From NCBI RefSeq assembly GCF_020911925.1, contig NZ_CP087134.1:620001-684000 (forward strand): DNA of 64,000 nt, given 5' to 3'. The stretch is from Flavobacterium cupriresistens (GTDB lineage Bacteria; Bacteroidota; Bacteroidia; Flavobacteriales; Flavobacteriaceae). The notes under the pieces were generated by a model that searched no databases, was not told the DNA's origin, and saw only the letters and a program-made list of their open reading frames with translations. Both the position numbers and the translations under genes were made by a program. Positions 9,426-18,880 of this stretch are shown here, in pieces (position 1 is the first letter of the stretch; each line of letters opens with the position of its first letter).

Positions 9426-9575
9426 TTTTGTTTCATTTTAAATTAAGCGCAAATATCCGAAAAGCTAAGCTAGTAATTCTAAAATCAGCTATAAATCTTA
9501 GAAATCCAATGGTAATTTTGTGTTAACATACCGTAAAAACTGAACCAATTGTTTATGATTTTGAGCACTTTTCAC

Positions 9576-9583
9576 TACATTTG
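9576..9583 (+). promoter_or_regulatory. probable -7 promoter element of the MMPL gene
   Basis: TACATTTG matches the Bacteroidota housekeeping -7 consensus TAnnTTTG. A TTG at 9549-9551 is a possible -33 element. The element lies 21 bp before the start codon. Confidence 0.55.
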
Positions 9584-9603
9584 CATCCATTTTTAAAGAT
9601 TTT

Positions 9604-11967
9604 ATGAAAAACACTATTCAAGTCGGATTTTGGGAAAAAATAGCCCGAATCATACTTAAAAACAGAGTTGCAATATTAGTTCTCCTATCTGCCTTAACCA
9701 TTTTCCTTGCTTATCAATGGAAAAACCTTTCTATGACCTATACCGAAGCCAATCTGCTTCCTAAAAATCATATTGCCAATAAAGACTATCAAAAATTCTT
9801 AGACAAGTTTGGTGAAGAAGGAAATCTTGTTGTAATTGGTTTTAAAGATCCTAACTTTTTTACTCCGAAAAATTATGCTGCCTGGAATGAATTAATGACA
9901 GGTTTAAAAGAATCCAAAGAAGTAGATTTAGTGGTTTCCTTAAACGATTTGAAGAAACTGGAAAAAGATACCGTTAACGAGAAATTTGTTTTGTCACCGT
10001 TTATCAACCAAAGCAAAACGCATGATCCGGCTTATCTGAAAAGTGTTCAATACGATCTGTTTCACAATCTGCCTTTTTACGAGGGACTATTGTTTAATAA
10101 AGAAAGTGGTAGTGTTCGATCTGCTATTTACATCAATAAAAAGATTGTAAATACAGCCGAAAGAAAAACTTTTATTCTTGAAAATTTAGTCCCAAAAATC
10201 GATAAATTCGAAAAAACTACGGGAATTGACCTGCGCGTTTCGGGGATGCCTTATATCAGAACCATCAATGCTGCCAATATGAAAGGCGAAATCGGACTTT
10301 TTATCGGTGCAGCTTTACTGACAGTTTCTCTGATTTTCTTTTTCTTTTTCCGTTCGTTCAGAGCTACTTTTATTTCCATCTGTATTTTGATTGTCGGGGT
10401 AATCTGGTCCTTCGGAACACTTGGATTATTTCATTACAAAATCACGATTCTAACGGCTATTATTCCGCCATTAATTATCGTAATCGGAATCACGAATTGT
10501 ATTTTTCTGATTAATAAATACCAGCAGGAAATCAAACTTCACAATAATCAGGCAAGAGCTTTGCAACGTATTATTTCGAGAATCGGAGTTTCGACTCTAA
10601 TGACGAATCTGACGACTGCAATTGGTTTTGCTACCTTTATGATTACGGGTAACGATTTGCTTTTTGAATTTGGTTTAGTGACTTCTATCAATGTGATCTC
10701 TGTTTATTTATTGACTCTTTTAATTGTGCCAATCATATACAGCTTTATGTCGATGCCAAATGAAAAACATTTGTATCACTTAACCAAAACCTATATTTCG
10801 ACCCTGCTTGACTTTGTTGAAAATGTGGTAAAAAACAAACGCAAAGTAATTTACATCCTTTACGGTTTGCTTTTAGTTTTTAGTGTTATCGGAGTTTCAC
10901 AAATGAAAGTTTCGGGAAGTTTGATCGGAGAAATGCCAAAAAGCGCTTCGTTCTTTAAAGACATTTTATTCTACGAAAAAGAATTCAATGGTGTAATGCC
11001 TTTGGAAATAATGATTGACACTAAGAAGAAAAAAGGTGTTATGAAAGCGTCTACCATTCGTAAAATGGATGAATTGCAAAATACAATTATCGAAATGCCT
11101 GAATTGGCAAAACCGGTTTCGATTGTAAATTTGGTTAAATATTCAAAACAGGCTTTTTACAACGGAAATCCTGAATATTATCAACTGCCAACTTCGCAAG
11201 AGCAGACTTTTATTTTGGGCTATGCTAAAAATGCGACGAAAAACAGTAAAGACAATTTAATGAAAGCTTATGTAGATTCGACTGGTCAATACGCCCGTAT
11301 CACTACTTTCATGAAGGATATCGGTACAGATGAAATGGCGAGAGTCGAGAAAAAACTACATAAAAAAATTGACGAAATTTTCCCAAAAGACCGTTATGAA
11401 GTTACGGTTACCGGAAAAGCTTTGGTTTTCCAGAAAGGAACTTCGTATTTAGTAGACAACTTAATCGAATCGTTGATTTTTGCTATACTGGTGATTGCGA
11501 TACTGATGTTGTATTTATTCCGCTCTTTCAAAATGGTTTTCGCTTCGGTTATTACGAATGTTTTACCGCTTTGCATTACTTCGGGATTAATGGGGTATTT
11601 TGGAATCCCTCTAAAACCGTCTACTATTTTAGTATTCAGTATTGCATTTGGAATTTCGGTAGATAATGCAATTCAGTTTATGGCGAAATACAAACATGAT
11701 TTATTGCAAAGTAACGGAAAGGTCAAAAAATCTGTTTTCAGTGCTTTAAGAGAAACCGGAATCAGTACTTTTTATACTTCAGTAGTTTTGATTTTAGGTT
11801 TTGCCACTTTTACGCTTTCCAGCTTTAGCGGAACAATTGCACTTGGGGGATTAATTTCTTGTACACTTGCATTTGCGATGTTTGCGAACTTATTGGTTTT
11901 ACCGGCTTTGGTTTTGACATTTGAGAAGAAGAAGGCGAAGAAAGAGGATTTGGAAGGATTGGAATAG
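9604..11967 (+). CDS. MMPL/RND-family transporter
   Basis: The 787-residue protein has the duplicated RND layout. An N-terminal helix is followed by a large periplasmic loop, a block of five or six helices (about 230-380), a second periplasmic loop and a second helical block (about 620-775). The sequences GIPLKPSTILVFSIAFGISVDNAIQFM and LTAIIPPLIIVIGITNC correspond to the conserved TM4 segments of the MMPL/sterol-sensing-like domain. Members export lipids, hydrophobic compounds or peptides using the proton gradient. The substrate is unknown. The gene has its own promoter-like element and is followed by a terminator hairpin. Confidence 0.9.
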   Translation: MKNTIQVGFWEKIARIILKNRVAILVLLSALTIFLAYQWKNLSMTYTEANLLPKNHIANKDYQKFLDKFGEEGNLVVIGFKDPNFFTPKNYAAWNELMTGLKESKEVDLVVSLNDLKKLEKDTVNEKFVLSPFINQSKTHDPAYLKSVQYDLFHNLPFYEGLLFNKESGSVRSAIYINKKIVNTAERKTFILENLVPKIDKFEKTTGIDLRVSGMPYIRTINAANMKGEIGLFIGAALLTVSLIFFFFFRSFRATFISICILIVGVIWSFGTLGLFHYKITILTAIIPPLIIVIGITNCIFLINKYQQEIKLHNNQARALQRIISRIGVSTLMTNLTTAIGFATFMITGNDLLFEFGLVTSINVISVYLLTLLIVPIIYSFMSMPNEKHLYHLTKTYISTLLDFVENVVKNKRKVIYILYGLLLVFSVIGVSQMKVSGSLIGEMPKSASFFKDILFYEKEFNGVMPLEIMIDTKKKKGVMKASTIRKMDELQNTIIEMPELAKPVSIVNLVKYSKQAFYNGNPEYYQLPTSQEQTFILGYAKNATKNSKDNLMKAYVDSTGQYARITTFMKDIGTDEMARVEKKLHKKIDEIFPKDRYEVTVTGKALVFQKGTSYLVDNLIESLIFAILVIAILMLYLFRSFKMVFASVITNVLPLCITSGLMGYFGIPLKPSTILVFSIAFGISVDNAIQFMAKYKHDLLQSNGKVKKSVFSALRETGISTFYTSVVLILGFATFTLSSFSGTIALGGLISCTLAFAMFANLLVLPALVLTFEKKKAKKEDLEGLE

Positions 11968-12068
11968 TTTTTTGCCACGAATTTCACGAATTAGTGCGAA
12001 TTGTTCAATTCGATTTATCACTACATCAAAATGTAGAGAAACAACGAGAAACAGCAATTTTATAAAAT

Positions 12069-12116
12069 AAACACACACATTTACGAATTAAAATTCATGA
12101 ATGTGTGTTTTTTTTT
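12069..12116 (+). terminator. terminator after the MMPL gene
   Basis: An imperfect inverted repeat (AAACACACACAT... and ...ATGTGTGTTT) is followed by nine T residues. Confidence 0.75.
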
Positions 12117-12269
12117 GATGAACCCCCAACTACACTTCGTATTTTCTTATTAACCATTTATTCACTTAACTAAATTTCGTTCTGATTTTTACGCGCGAAA
12201 AACAATCTAAAAATAAATATTAAAACAATAAAAGATCCTTTTTGTTCAAACAAGAAAACAAATTATTCT

Positions 12270-12277
12270 TACATTTG
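12270..12277 (+). promoter_or_regulatory. probable -7 promoter element of the SPFH gene
   Basis: TACATTTG fits the TAnnTTTG consensus. TTTG at 12241-12244 is a candidate -33 element at slightly long spacing. The start codon is 25 bp downstream. Confidence 0.55.
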
Positions 12278-12302
12278 AATTTAAAATTTAACTAAATTAA
12301 AA

Positions 12303-13430
12303 ATGGGGATATTTGATAGATTAAGGAATGAATTCCTTGACATCATTGAATTCGTAGACAATACCAACAATACTATTGTTTATAGATTTGAAAGATTTCA
12401 GAATGAAATAAAAAACAACAGTAAACTTATTGTTAGAGAAGGTCAGCAGGCTGTTTTCATGAATGAAGGCAAAATTGCAGACATTTTTAGCGCAGGAACT
12501 TATAATCTAAATACTCAAAATTTACCTATTTTATCTACTTTAAAAGGCTGGAAATACGATTTTAACAGTCCCTTTAAAGCAGAAGTTTATTTTATTAACA
12601 CTCGCAACTTTATCGATCAGAAATGGGGAACAAAAAATGCGTTAATTTTAAATGACGATCGTTTTGGAATGCTGGAAGTCAGAGCATTTGGAACCTATGC
12701 TTTTAAAGTTGTTGATTCTCAAAAATTCATTCAGGAAATTGTGGGTACCGACGGACAATTTACCACCCAAGAAATTGCAGAGCAATTAAAAAGTATAATT
12801 GTTTCGCGTTTTACTGATGCAATTGGTGAAGCAAAATTACCGATAGAATCGTATGTAGGCAACACTACGGAACTTTCGACTACGATTTTTAACTTCATGA
12901 AAGATGATTTTGCGGATTATGGGATAGAACTCAGTAGATTTTTACTCGAAAACACCTCAATGCCTGAGGATATTAAAAAAGAGATTTTTGAATTAAGCCG
13001 TCTCAATAAGATAGACATGCAGAAATTCACACAATACAAAACAGCTCAATCTATTGAAAAAGCCGTAGAAAACCCTTCCGGAATTGCAGGAACCGCTTTT
13101 AGCATCGGAACTGGATTGCATATGGCAAAACAAATGATGCAGTCTTTCGACGAATCGTCTCAAACAGCGACAGCAAACCAAACTTCCTTTACACCGAATC
13201 AAACGCCTCCACCTTTACCCGTTGAAGGGAAGACTTATTTTGCTGCAATTAACAATGTTCAATCTGGTCCATTTAACGAAAGTCAGATTTCATCTCTAAT
13301 CGAAAACAAACAGCTTTTAGAAGATACCTTGGTATGGAATCAAGGAATGGAAGGATGGCAAAAAGCCTCAACTGTGCCTGAACTGCAAAACATATTTTCA
13401 AAAATTCCTCCTCCATTGCCTAAAAACTAA
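12303..13430 (+). CDS. SPFH-domain protein with C-terminal GYF_2 domain (YdjI-like)
   Basis: This 375-residue protein carries an SPFH/Band-7-like domain of the virion-core-protein or YdjI type (about residues 20-260). It has no transmembrane helix or signal peptide, so it is a peripheral, probably oligomeric scaffold. Supporting sequences are VREGQQAVFMNEGKIADIF and AGTYNLNTQNLPIL. After a proline-rich linker (TPPPLPVEGK) comes a GYF_2-type domain (about 310-365) with GPFNESQI and WNQGMEGWQKA. The next gene, 9 bp downstream, encodes a zinc-ribbon membrane protein. In Bacillus subtilis the corresponding YdjI and YdjG proteins recruit PspA to stressed membranes. No pspA or TPM-domain gene lies adjacent here. 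A membrane-stress role is inferred from that parallel. Confidence 0.82.
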   Translation: MGIFDRLRNEFLDIIEFVDNTNNTIVYRFERFQNEIKNNSKLIVREGQQAVFMNEGKIADIFSAGTYNLNTQNLPILSTLKGWKYDFNSPFKAEVYFINTRNFIDQKWGTKNALILNDDRFGMLEVRAFGTYAFKVVDSQKFIQEIVGTDGQFTTQEIAEQLKSIIVSRFTDAIGEAKLPIESYVGNTTELSTTIFNFMKDDFADYGIELSRFLLENTSMPEDIKKEIFELSRLNKIDMQKFTQYKTAQSIEKAVENPSGIAGTAFSIGTGLHMAKQMMQSFDESSQTATANQTSFTPNQTPPPLPVEGKTYFAAINNVQSGPFNESQISSLIENKQLLEDTLVWNQGMEGWQKASTVPELQNIFSKIPPPLPKN

Positions 13431-13439
13431 TCTTTTAAA

Positions 13440-14486
13440 ATGAGAAACGCTGAAATAAAAGACGAAACACTAAAAGCTTTCAACTGCTCTAACTGTGGAG
13501 CTGGATTAAAATACAAACCCGGAGAAGAAAATTTAACCTGCGAATATTGCAAAACTGTAAATAGCATTCCGCAGCAAGAAATTATTATCGAAGAAGCCAA
13601 TTTCGAGGAATATCTGGAGAAACTGGAAGCAGAAAACTTAGTCAATGAAAAAACAATGCACTGTAAAAGCTGTGGTGCAGTTTCTACAGTAAATGTAAAC
13701 TCAAGATCATCCAGCTGTCCGTACTGCAGCAACCCTTTTACGGATGGAGACGCAAAAATGGATCTTGTAATAAAACCTTCTTACTTGCTACCTTTTAAAG
13801 TCGACAAAGAAAAAGCAATTCAAATTGGTCTCAACTGGATAAAAGACGTTTGGTACACAAAAAACACACAATCATCTTCACTAACAATAGAGGCCGTATA
13901 TACCCCCTATTGGACTTTTGATATGAATACTCATACCGACTCTATTCTAAAAAATGCCTTTAATCGTTCATTTTCAAGTGTAACTACCCTTTTCTATGAT
14001 GATGTGTTAGTCTCTGCTTCAGCAAATATCAGTCAGTATCTGTTAAACCAAATAAAGCCTTGGGACATACAAAAACTAACCGATACAAATGACGAATACT
14101 TAAATGATTATACTGTTGAAAAATACAGTATAGATCTAAAAAAAGGATTCCATGAGGCAAAAAAAATGGTTGATCAAGCCGTTAAAACAAAAATTACTTC
14201 AGATGCCGTCAATAAGATGTTCCATGCAGATATTATTCAGACGCAATATCTTAACATAAAATTCAAGCTTATTATATTCCCTGTTTATATCATTTCTTAT
14301 GATTACAAAGGCAAGAAAAATCAGTTGTATGTTAATGGCTATGATGGAAAACTAGCTTCAGAAAGACCCAGAAACCCAATAGTTGCCGTATTCCTCAAAA
14401 CAATACTAGTAATCACTATAATTTTCGCGGCTTTAATCCTATTATTAATGATCGCGTCTCTTTTTGCTCTCTTCCAAACTCCTTAA
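13440..14486 (+). CDS. double zinc-ribbon membrane protein (YdjG-like)
   Basis: The 348-residue product has two CxxC-CxxC zinc ribbons, C16/C19/C34/C37 and C75/C78/C93/C96, resembling TFIIB-type or double-zinc-ribbon domains. A mixed central domain (about 100-310) follows, with a W-rich YTPYWTFDMNTHT segment, then one strong transmembrane helix at about residues 312-340. The architecture matches Bacillus YdjG (zinc ribbons and a C-terminal membrane anchor). The gene follows the SPFH gene by 9 bp and is surely co-transcribed, which supports a joint membrane-associated complex with the zinc ribbons on the cytoplasmic side. A terminator follows. No enzymatic motif was seen. Confidence 0.8.
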   Translation: MRNAEIKDETLKAFNCSNCGAGLKYKPGEENLTCEYCKTVNSIPQQEIIIEEANFEEYLEKLEAENLVNEKTMHCKSCGAVSTVNVNSRSSSCPYCSNPFTDGDAKMDLVIKPSYLLPFKVDKEKAIQIGLNWIKDVWYTKNTQSSSLTIEAVYTPYWTFDMNTHTDSILKNAFNRSFSSVTTLFYDDVLVSASANISQYLLNQIKPWDIQKLTDTNDEYLNDYTVEKYSIDLKKGFHEAKKMVDQAVKTKITSDAVNKMFHADIIQTQYLNIKFKLIIFPVYIISYDYKGKKNQLYVNGYDGKLASERPRNPIVAVFLKTILVITIIFAALILLLMIASLFALFQTP

Positions 14487-14501
14487 ACAACATTAATCCG
14501 G

Positions 14502-14556
14502 AACAGTATTAATCGTTATGGATAGAATCTTTTCGATCGATACTGTTTTGTTTTTA
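14502..14556 (+). terminator. terminator after the SPFH/zinc-ribbon pair
   Basis: AACAGTATTAATCG pairs imperfectly with CGATCGATACTGTT across an 18 to 20 base loop and is followed by TTTTGTTTTT. Confidence 0.65.
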
Positions 14557-14687
14557 AAGCGGTAATCACAATTACTAACTCTTTATTTTCAAGACGAATA
14601 ATAGCAAATCCATTTAAAAATAATCTGATCTACTTTTTCTAACGCTATTGAATTACTTCTCGCTAGGACAATTACAAACAAATCAAT

Positions 14688-14695
14688 TATATTTG
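14688..14695 (+). promoter_or_regulatory. probable -7 promoter element of asnS
   Basis: TATATTTG matches TAnnTTTG. It lies 45 bp before the asnS start; no clear -33 TTG is at ideal spacing. Confidence 0.5.
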
Positions 14696-14739
14696 CAGTT
14701 ATTGAACAACAATATTATTTAATATCAATTTTATTAAAA

Positions 14740-16173
14740 ATGAAACACACAAAAGTTAAAGACTTATTAAACAGTACTACGACGCTTCAGGAGGTTAATG
14801 CAAAAGGATGGGTGAGAACTTTTAGAAATAATCAGTTCATCGCTCTTAATGACGGTTCTACCATTAATAATATACAATGTGTTGTTGATTTTGAAAATAC
14901 ACCGGAAGAGACTCTGAAAAGAATCACCACGGGAGCTGCCGTTTCTGTAACTGGAACTTTGGTTGAAAGCAAAGGTGCAGGTCAGAAATACGAAATTCAG
15001 GTTTCTAAAATTGAAATTTTAGGAGATTCTGATGCGGAAAAATTTCCAATACAATCCAAGAAACACTCTTTAGAATTCTTACGTGAGAATGCGCATTTAC
15101 GTGTACGTACGAATGCTTTTGGCGCGATTATGCGTGTGCGTTCGGTATTGTCGTTTGCAGTTCACAGCTATTTTCAACAAAGAGGTTTTGTGTATGTAAA
15201 CACGCCAATTATAACCGGTTCTGATGCTGAGGGTGCAGGAGAAATGTTTAAAGTTACGGCTTTGCCATTTGACAATACACCAAGAACAGAAGACGGAAAA
15301 GTAAATTATAAAGAAGATTTCTTCGGAAAAGAAACCAACTTAACGGTTTCAGGACAGTTAGAGGGAGAAACTTTTGCTATGGCATTGGGTCAGATCTATA
15401 CTTTTGGACCAACTTTCAGAGCTGAAAATTCAAATACTTCTCGCCACCTGGCAGAATTTTGGATGATTGAGCCAGAAGTGGCTTTCAACAATCTGGATGA
15501 CAACATGGACTTGGCTGAAGATTTTATTCAATATGTAATAAAATATGCTTTGGACAATTGTGGTGATGATTTAAAATTCCTGGAAGGAAGATTATTAGAA
15601 GAAGAAAAATCAAAACCACAGGCCGACAGAAGCGAAATGGCTTTGTTAGAAAAGTTAAACTTTGTATTAGAAAACAACTTTAAACGTGTTTCTTATACTG
15701 AAGCAATTGATATTTTAAGAGATTCTACTCCGAATAAAAAGAAAAAATTCAACTATATCATTAACGAATGGGGAGCTGATTTACAGTCAGAGCACGAACG
15801 TTATTTGGTTGAAAAACACTTTAAATGTCCGGTAATTTTATTTGATTACCCGGCAAACATTAAGGCATTTTACATGCGTTTGAATGAGGACGGAAAAACA
15901 GTTCGTGCCATGGATATCCTTTTCCCAGGAATTGGAGAAATCGTTGGTGGTTCTGAAAGAGAAGAGCGTTACGACGTTTTAATTGAAAAAATGAAAGCCT
16001 TAGAAATCGACGAAGAAGAATTATCATGGTATTTAGATACCAGAAGATTTGGTTCGGCAACACACTCAGGATTCGGTTTAGGATTTGAGCGTTTGGTATT
16101 GTTTGTTACAGGTATGTCAAACATCCGCGACGTAATTCCTTTTCCTAGAACTCCTGGAAGTGCTGAGTTTTAA
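14740..16173 (+). CDS. asnS: asparagine--tRNA ligase
   Basis: This 477-residue class IIb synthetase charges tRNA-Asn with asparagine. The N-terminal OB-fold anticodon-binding domain (about 1-110) contains [22 protein letters not shown]. The catalytic domain shows class II motif 2 ([20 protein letters not shown]) and motif 3 ([16 protein letters not shown]). The [11 protein letters not shown] segment and the overall length fit AsnS rather than AspS. It has its own promoter-like element and no operon partner. The start is the first ATG after a leader rich in A and T. Confidence 0.96.
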   Translation: MKHTKVKDLLNSTTTLQEVNAKGWVRTFRNNQFIALNDGSTINNIQCVVDFENTPEETLKRITTGAAVSVTGTLVESKGAGQKYEIQVSKIEILGDSDAEKFPIQSKKHSLEFLRENAHLRVRTNAFGAIMRVRSVLSFAVHSYFQQRGFVYVNTPIITGSDAEGAGEMFKVTALPFDNTPRTEDGKVNYKEDFFGKETNLTVSGQLEGETFAMALGQIYTFGPTFRAENSNTSRHLAEFWMIEPEVAFNNLDDNMDLAEDFIQYVIKYALDNCGDDLKFLEGRLLEEEKSKPQADRSEMALLEKLNFVLENNFKRVSYTEAIDILRDSTPNKKKKFNYIINEWGADLQSEHERYLVEKHFKCPVILFDYPANIKAFYMRLNEDGKTVRAMDILFPGIGEIVGGSEREERYDVLIEKMKALEIDEEELSWYLDTRRFGSATHSGFGLGFERLVLFVTGMSNIRDVIPFPRTPGSAEF

Positions 16174-16186
16174 GAGATAAGTTATT

Positions 16187-16218
16187 GCCGCTAAGGCGCG
16201 AAGACGCAAAGTTTTTTT
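16187..16218. repeat. left arm of inverted repeat flanking the GxxExxY gene
   Basis: This 32-base arm, starting GCCGCTAAGGCGCGAAGACG and ending in a T run, pairs with the arm at 16790-16821 at 28 of 32 positions. It belongs to a dispersed family also seen near 26440-26510. Confidence 0.8.
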
Positions 16219-16368
16219 CTTTTAAATTTTGCTTGAACACAAAAAATAAAAATACCACGAAGACATAAATTCACAGGGTATCTTTTATTCTTTTTTCACT
16301 GACGACTTAAACCTCATCAGAGCAAATTAGCCTTGTGTCTTCGTGCTTTCGTGACAAAAACAAAAAAA

Positions 16369-16764
16369 ATGCTCACAGAAAGAACAGAAGAAATAGGAAG
16401 AGTTATTGTAAATGCTGCATTTAAAGTCCACAAACAACTTGGACCTGGATTATTAGAAAGAGTTTATGAAGTTTGTCTGGCTCATGAAATCAGCAAGACC
16501 GGTCTTACTGTTAAGCGCCAGATTCATATTCCGATTATTTATGACGGAATCGTATTCGATGAAGGATTACGTCTCGATTTGTTAATCGAAGATTCTATAA
16601 TCATAGAAATAAAAGCAGTTGAGCAAGTAAATCCGGTTTGGGAAGCACAAATTATAAGTCACTTAAAAATACTTGATAAAGATTTAGGCTTTTTAATCAA
16701 CTTCAATGTTCCTTTAATTAAAAGTGGCATAAGACGATTTATACATACAAAAAAAGAGTATTAA
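16369..16764 (+). CDS. GxxExxY protein, PD-(D/E)XK nuclease-like
   Basis: I start this gene at the ATG at 16369, giving 131 residues. A TTG 36 bp upstream is in frame but lies inside repeat DNA. The defining GxxExxY motif is G27-E30-Y33 in GPGLLERVYEV. Downstream, D70 in LRLDLLIED and E80-x-K82 in IIIEIKAVEQ form a PD-(D/E)XK-type catalytic signature. The family is grouped with PDDEXK_3 nucleases, but its biological role is unproven. The gene sits alone between asnS and rpoN, enclosed by a 32-bp imperfect inverted repeat and by inner CACGAAGACA/TGTCTTCGTG words. This suggests a compact repeat-associated cassette. Whether it cuts DNA is unknown. Confidence 0.85.
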   Translation: MLTERTEEIGRVIVNAAFKVHKQLGPGLLERVYEVCLAHEISKTGLTVKRQIHIPIIYDGIVFDEGLRLDLLIEDSIIIEIKAVEQVNPVWEAQIISHLKILDKDLGFLINFNVPLIKSGIRRFIHTKKEY

Positions 16765-16789
16765 AGCCTTTAAGGCAAATATAAAAAAC

Positions 16790-16821
16790 AAAAAAACTTT
16801 GCGCCTTTGCGTCTTAGTGGC
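16790..16821. repeat. right arm of inverted repeat flanking the GxxExxY gene
   Basis: This arm begins AAAAAAACTTTGCGCCTTTG and ends CTTAGTGGC. Its complement differs from the left arm at four of 32 positions. It ends 20 bp before the rpoN start, so it is also in the rpoN leader. Confidence 0.8.
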
Positions 16822-16841
16822 TAAAAAATTAGTGCCTTGTT

Positions 16842-18302
16842 ATGCTAAAGCAATTTTTAAATTTAAAATTATCCCAAAAATTATCTCCACAGCAAATCCA
16901 GCTGATGAAGTTAATTCAATTGCCTACGCAAGCATTTGAGCAACGTTTATTAGAAGAAATGAACGAAAACCCGGCTTTAGAAGCTGGAAAAGAAGACGAA
17001 TACGAACCTGATGAATTCTCTAATGAAGAATACGACGATTACGATGATGCAGAATCAGACCGAATTGAAGCAGACGACATTAATATAGACGAATATTTAA
17101 GCGACGACGATACCCCGGATTACAAAACGCAGGTTAATAATTACGGAGACGAAGAAGAACGCGAAACGCCTTTTGCTTCTCCGATTAGTTTTCATCAGGA
17201 TTTAATCAATCAGTTGAATACTTTTATTTTGAATGACGAAGAGCGCGAAATCGCTGAGTTCTTAGTGGGAAGTATCGACGATATGGGTTACATCCGCAGA
17301 AGTGTGCCGGATATTGTTGACGACATGGCTTTTACTCAGGCGATTTATACGGATGAAGCTATGGTTGAAAAAATGCTCCATATCATTCACGAACTAGAGC
17401 CATCAGGAGTTGGTGCGCGCGATTTACAGGAATGTTTATTGTTGCAGTTAAAACATAAAACACCTACTGAATATGTTGACTTAGCGATTGATATTATCGA
17501 AAATCAGTTTGATGCTTTTACCAAAAAACATTACGATAAATTAATTCAAAAATACGGTGTTTCGAACGAACAGCTTAAAAAAGCCATTCACGAAATCGAA
17601 AGACTAAATCCGAAACCCGGAGGATCTTACACCGGAAACAATAAAGTAACCGAAAATGTAGTTCCTGATTTCGCCATCAGAATTGTTGACGGTGAGCTTG
17701 AATTGACTTTAAATGGCAGAAATGCCCCTTCCCTGCACGTTTCTAAAGATTATCAGGAAATGATGCAGACGTATAAAGATTCTCGTGATAAATCGACTGC
17801 ACAGAAAGATGCGGTTCAGTTTATCAAGCAGAAACTGGATTCGGCCAAATGGTTTATTGACGCGATCAGACAACGTCAGGAAACGCTTTTTGTGACGATG
17901 AATGCCATTATGCATTATCAGGAAGAATATTTCTTAGACGGAGACGAAACCAAGTTAAAACCAATGATCTTAAAAGACATTGCGGATATGGTTGGTTTGG
18001 ATATTTCGACGATTTCACGTGTTGCTAACAGCAAATATGTAGAAACACCTTACGGAACAAAACTGATTAAAGAGTTTTTCTCTGAAGCCATGAAAAATGA
18101 TCAGGGCGAAGATGTTTCAACACTGGAAATTAAAAAAATCCTTCAGAACACCATTGAAGAAGAAGACAAGAAAAAACCACTTCCGGACGATCAACTTGCC
18201 GATATTCTAAAAGAAAAAGGATATCCTATCGCCAGAAGAACAATTGCCAAATACCGCGAACAACTTGATATTCCGGTGGCTAGGATGAGGAAGAAAATAT
18301 AA
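16842..18302 (+). CDS. rpoN: RNA polymerase sigma-54 factor
   Basis: The 486-residue protein has all sigma-54 regions. The glutamine- and leucine-rich activator region I is at the N-terminus (SQKLSPQQIQLMKLIQLP). A very acidic region II (about 45-100) follows, then the core-binding and DNA-binding domains. The RpoN box ARRTIAKYRE is at residues 464-473, recognising -24 promoter elements. Sigma-54 needs AAA+ activators to open promoters, and one such activator is encoded at 40205-41548. The gene starts 20 bp after the right repeat arm of the GxxExxY cassette and ends in a strong terminator. Confidence 0.96.
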   Translation: MLKQFLNLKLSQKLSPQQIQLMKLIQLPTQAFEQRLLEEMNENPALEAGKEDEYEPDEFSNEEYDDYDDAESDRIEADDINIDEYLSDDDTPDYKTQVNNYGDEEERETPFASPISFHQDLINQLNTFILNDEEREIAEFLVGSIDDMGYIRRSVPDIVDDMAFTQAIYTDEAMVEKMLHIIHELEPSGVGARDLQECLLLQLKHKTPTEYVDLAIDIIENQFDAFTKKHYDKLIQKYGVSNEQLKKAIHEIERLNPKPGGSYTGNNKVTENVVPDFAIRIVDGELELTLNGRNAPSLHVSKDYQEMMQTYKDSRDKSTAQKDAVQFIKQKLDSAKWFIDAIRQRQETLFVTMNAIMHYQEEYFLDGDETKLKPMILKDIADMVGLDISTISRVANSKYVETPYGTKLIKEFFSEAMKNDQGEDVSTLEIKKILQNTIEEEDKKKPLPDDQLADILKEKGYPIARRTIAKYREQLDIPVARMRKKI

Positions 18303-18335
18303 TTTTTTTCGACAAATAATATTAATGTATATATA

Positions 18336-18376
18336 AAACCCGACAGGTTTCAAAAACCTGTCGGGTTTGTTTTTTA
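18336..18376. terminator. terminator between rpoN and the convergent membrane protein gene
   Basis: AAACCCGACAGGTTT and its perfect complement enclose a 3-base loop. A T-rich run lies on the plus side. It can serve rpoN and, less strongly, the opposing gene. Confidence 0.88.
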
Positions 18377-18392
18377 TTTTAAACTTCGAAAA

Positions 18393-18836
18393 TTATTTAT
18401 ACTGATCCGGTAGTATAGTCACTTTAAACAAAAACACCTTCTTTTTGTCCTTGTAACTGTACACTAATGTAAAGTCATTATTGGCAAAAACTCTAAGACC
18501 CGGATTTGCTTTAGCCGTGCTCAGCAGACTTTTTTCAATCTCTTTATGAACTACATCGAGATCGGTCTTTTCTTTTTCTATGTTTACCAAAGTCAAGTTA
18601 TACTGTGCGACTTTCTCATTTCCTTCCGGCAAACTCACGCTATCTAAACGAATTCCCTCTTGTATGGTTAAGGGGCAATTTGTATTGTATTTCTCAACTA
18701 ATTCCTTTATTTCAGTATCTACTTCATCCGTACTTTTATAAAAATAAAACTGAATCACAAACACCAAAACCAATGCAATTCCAACCGTAATCATCAACCG
18801 AATATTCTGTCTTTCTTTACTTTCCTTTTTTTGCAT
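18393..18836 (-). CDS. small single-pass membrane protein of unknown function
   Basis: The 147-residue product has a basic N-terminus (MQKKESKERQN), one transmembrane helix at about residues 13-29 and a soluble alpha/beta domain of roughly 115 residues predicted outside. That domain ends VFLFKVTILPDQYK. I do not recognise a family and see no catalytic motif or cysteine network; a single cysteine is in NTNCPLTIQEGI. The gene lies 44 bp downstream of tdk on the same strand, so the two may be co-transcribed. Confidence 0.75.
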   Translation of the reverse strand: MQKKESKERQNIRLMITVGIALVLVFVIQFYFYKSTDEVDTEIKELVEKYNTNCPLTIQEGIRLDSVSLPEGNEKVAQYNLTLVNIEKEKTDLDVVHKEIEKSLLSTAKANPGLRVFANNDFTLVYSYKDKKKVFLFKVTILPDQYK

Positions 18837-18880
18837 TGTTTATTTTGGTTTTAATGTTATTTAGAAAATCAAAAATAAAG

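Larger units (their letters stand above)
11968..12302. other. intergenic gap with CACGAATT repeat, terminator and promoter
   Basis: The first 45 bases carry one copy of the GCCACGAATTTCACGAATT repeat. A terminator hairpin follows at about 12069-12116. The remaining roughly 185 bases are AT-rich leader DNA ending in a promoter-like TACATTTG. I see no gene. Confidence 0.7.

Noticed and set aside
16333..16368. TTG start for the GxxExxY gene
   Set aside because: The extension lies in CTTCGTGC repeat DNA, and the ATG at 16369 gives the standard family N-terminus.
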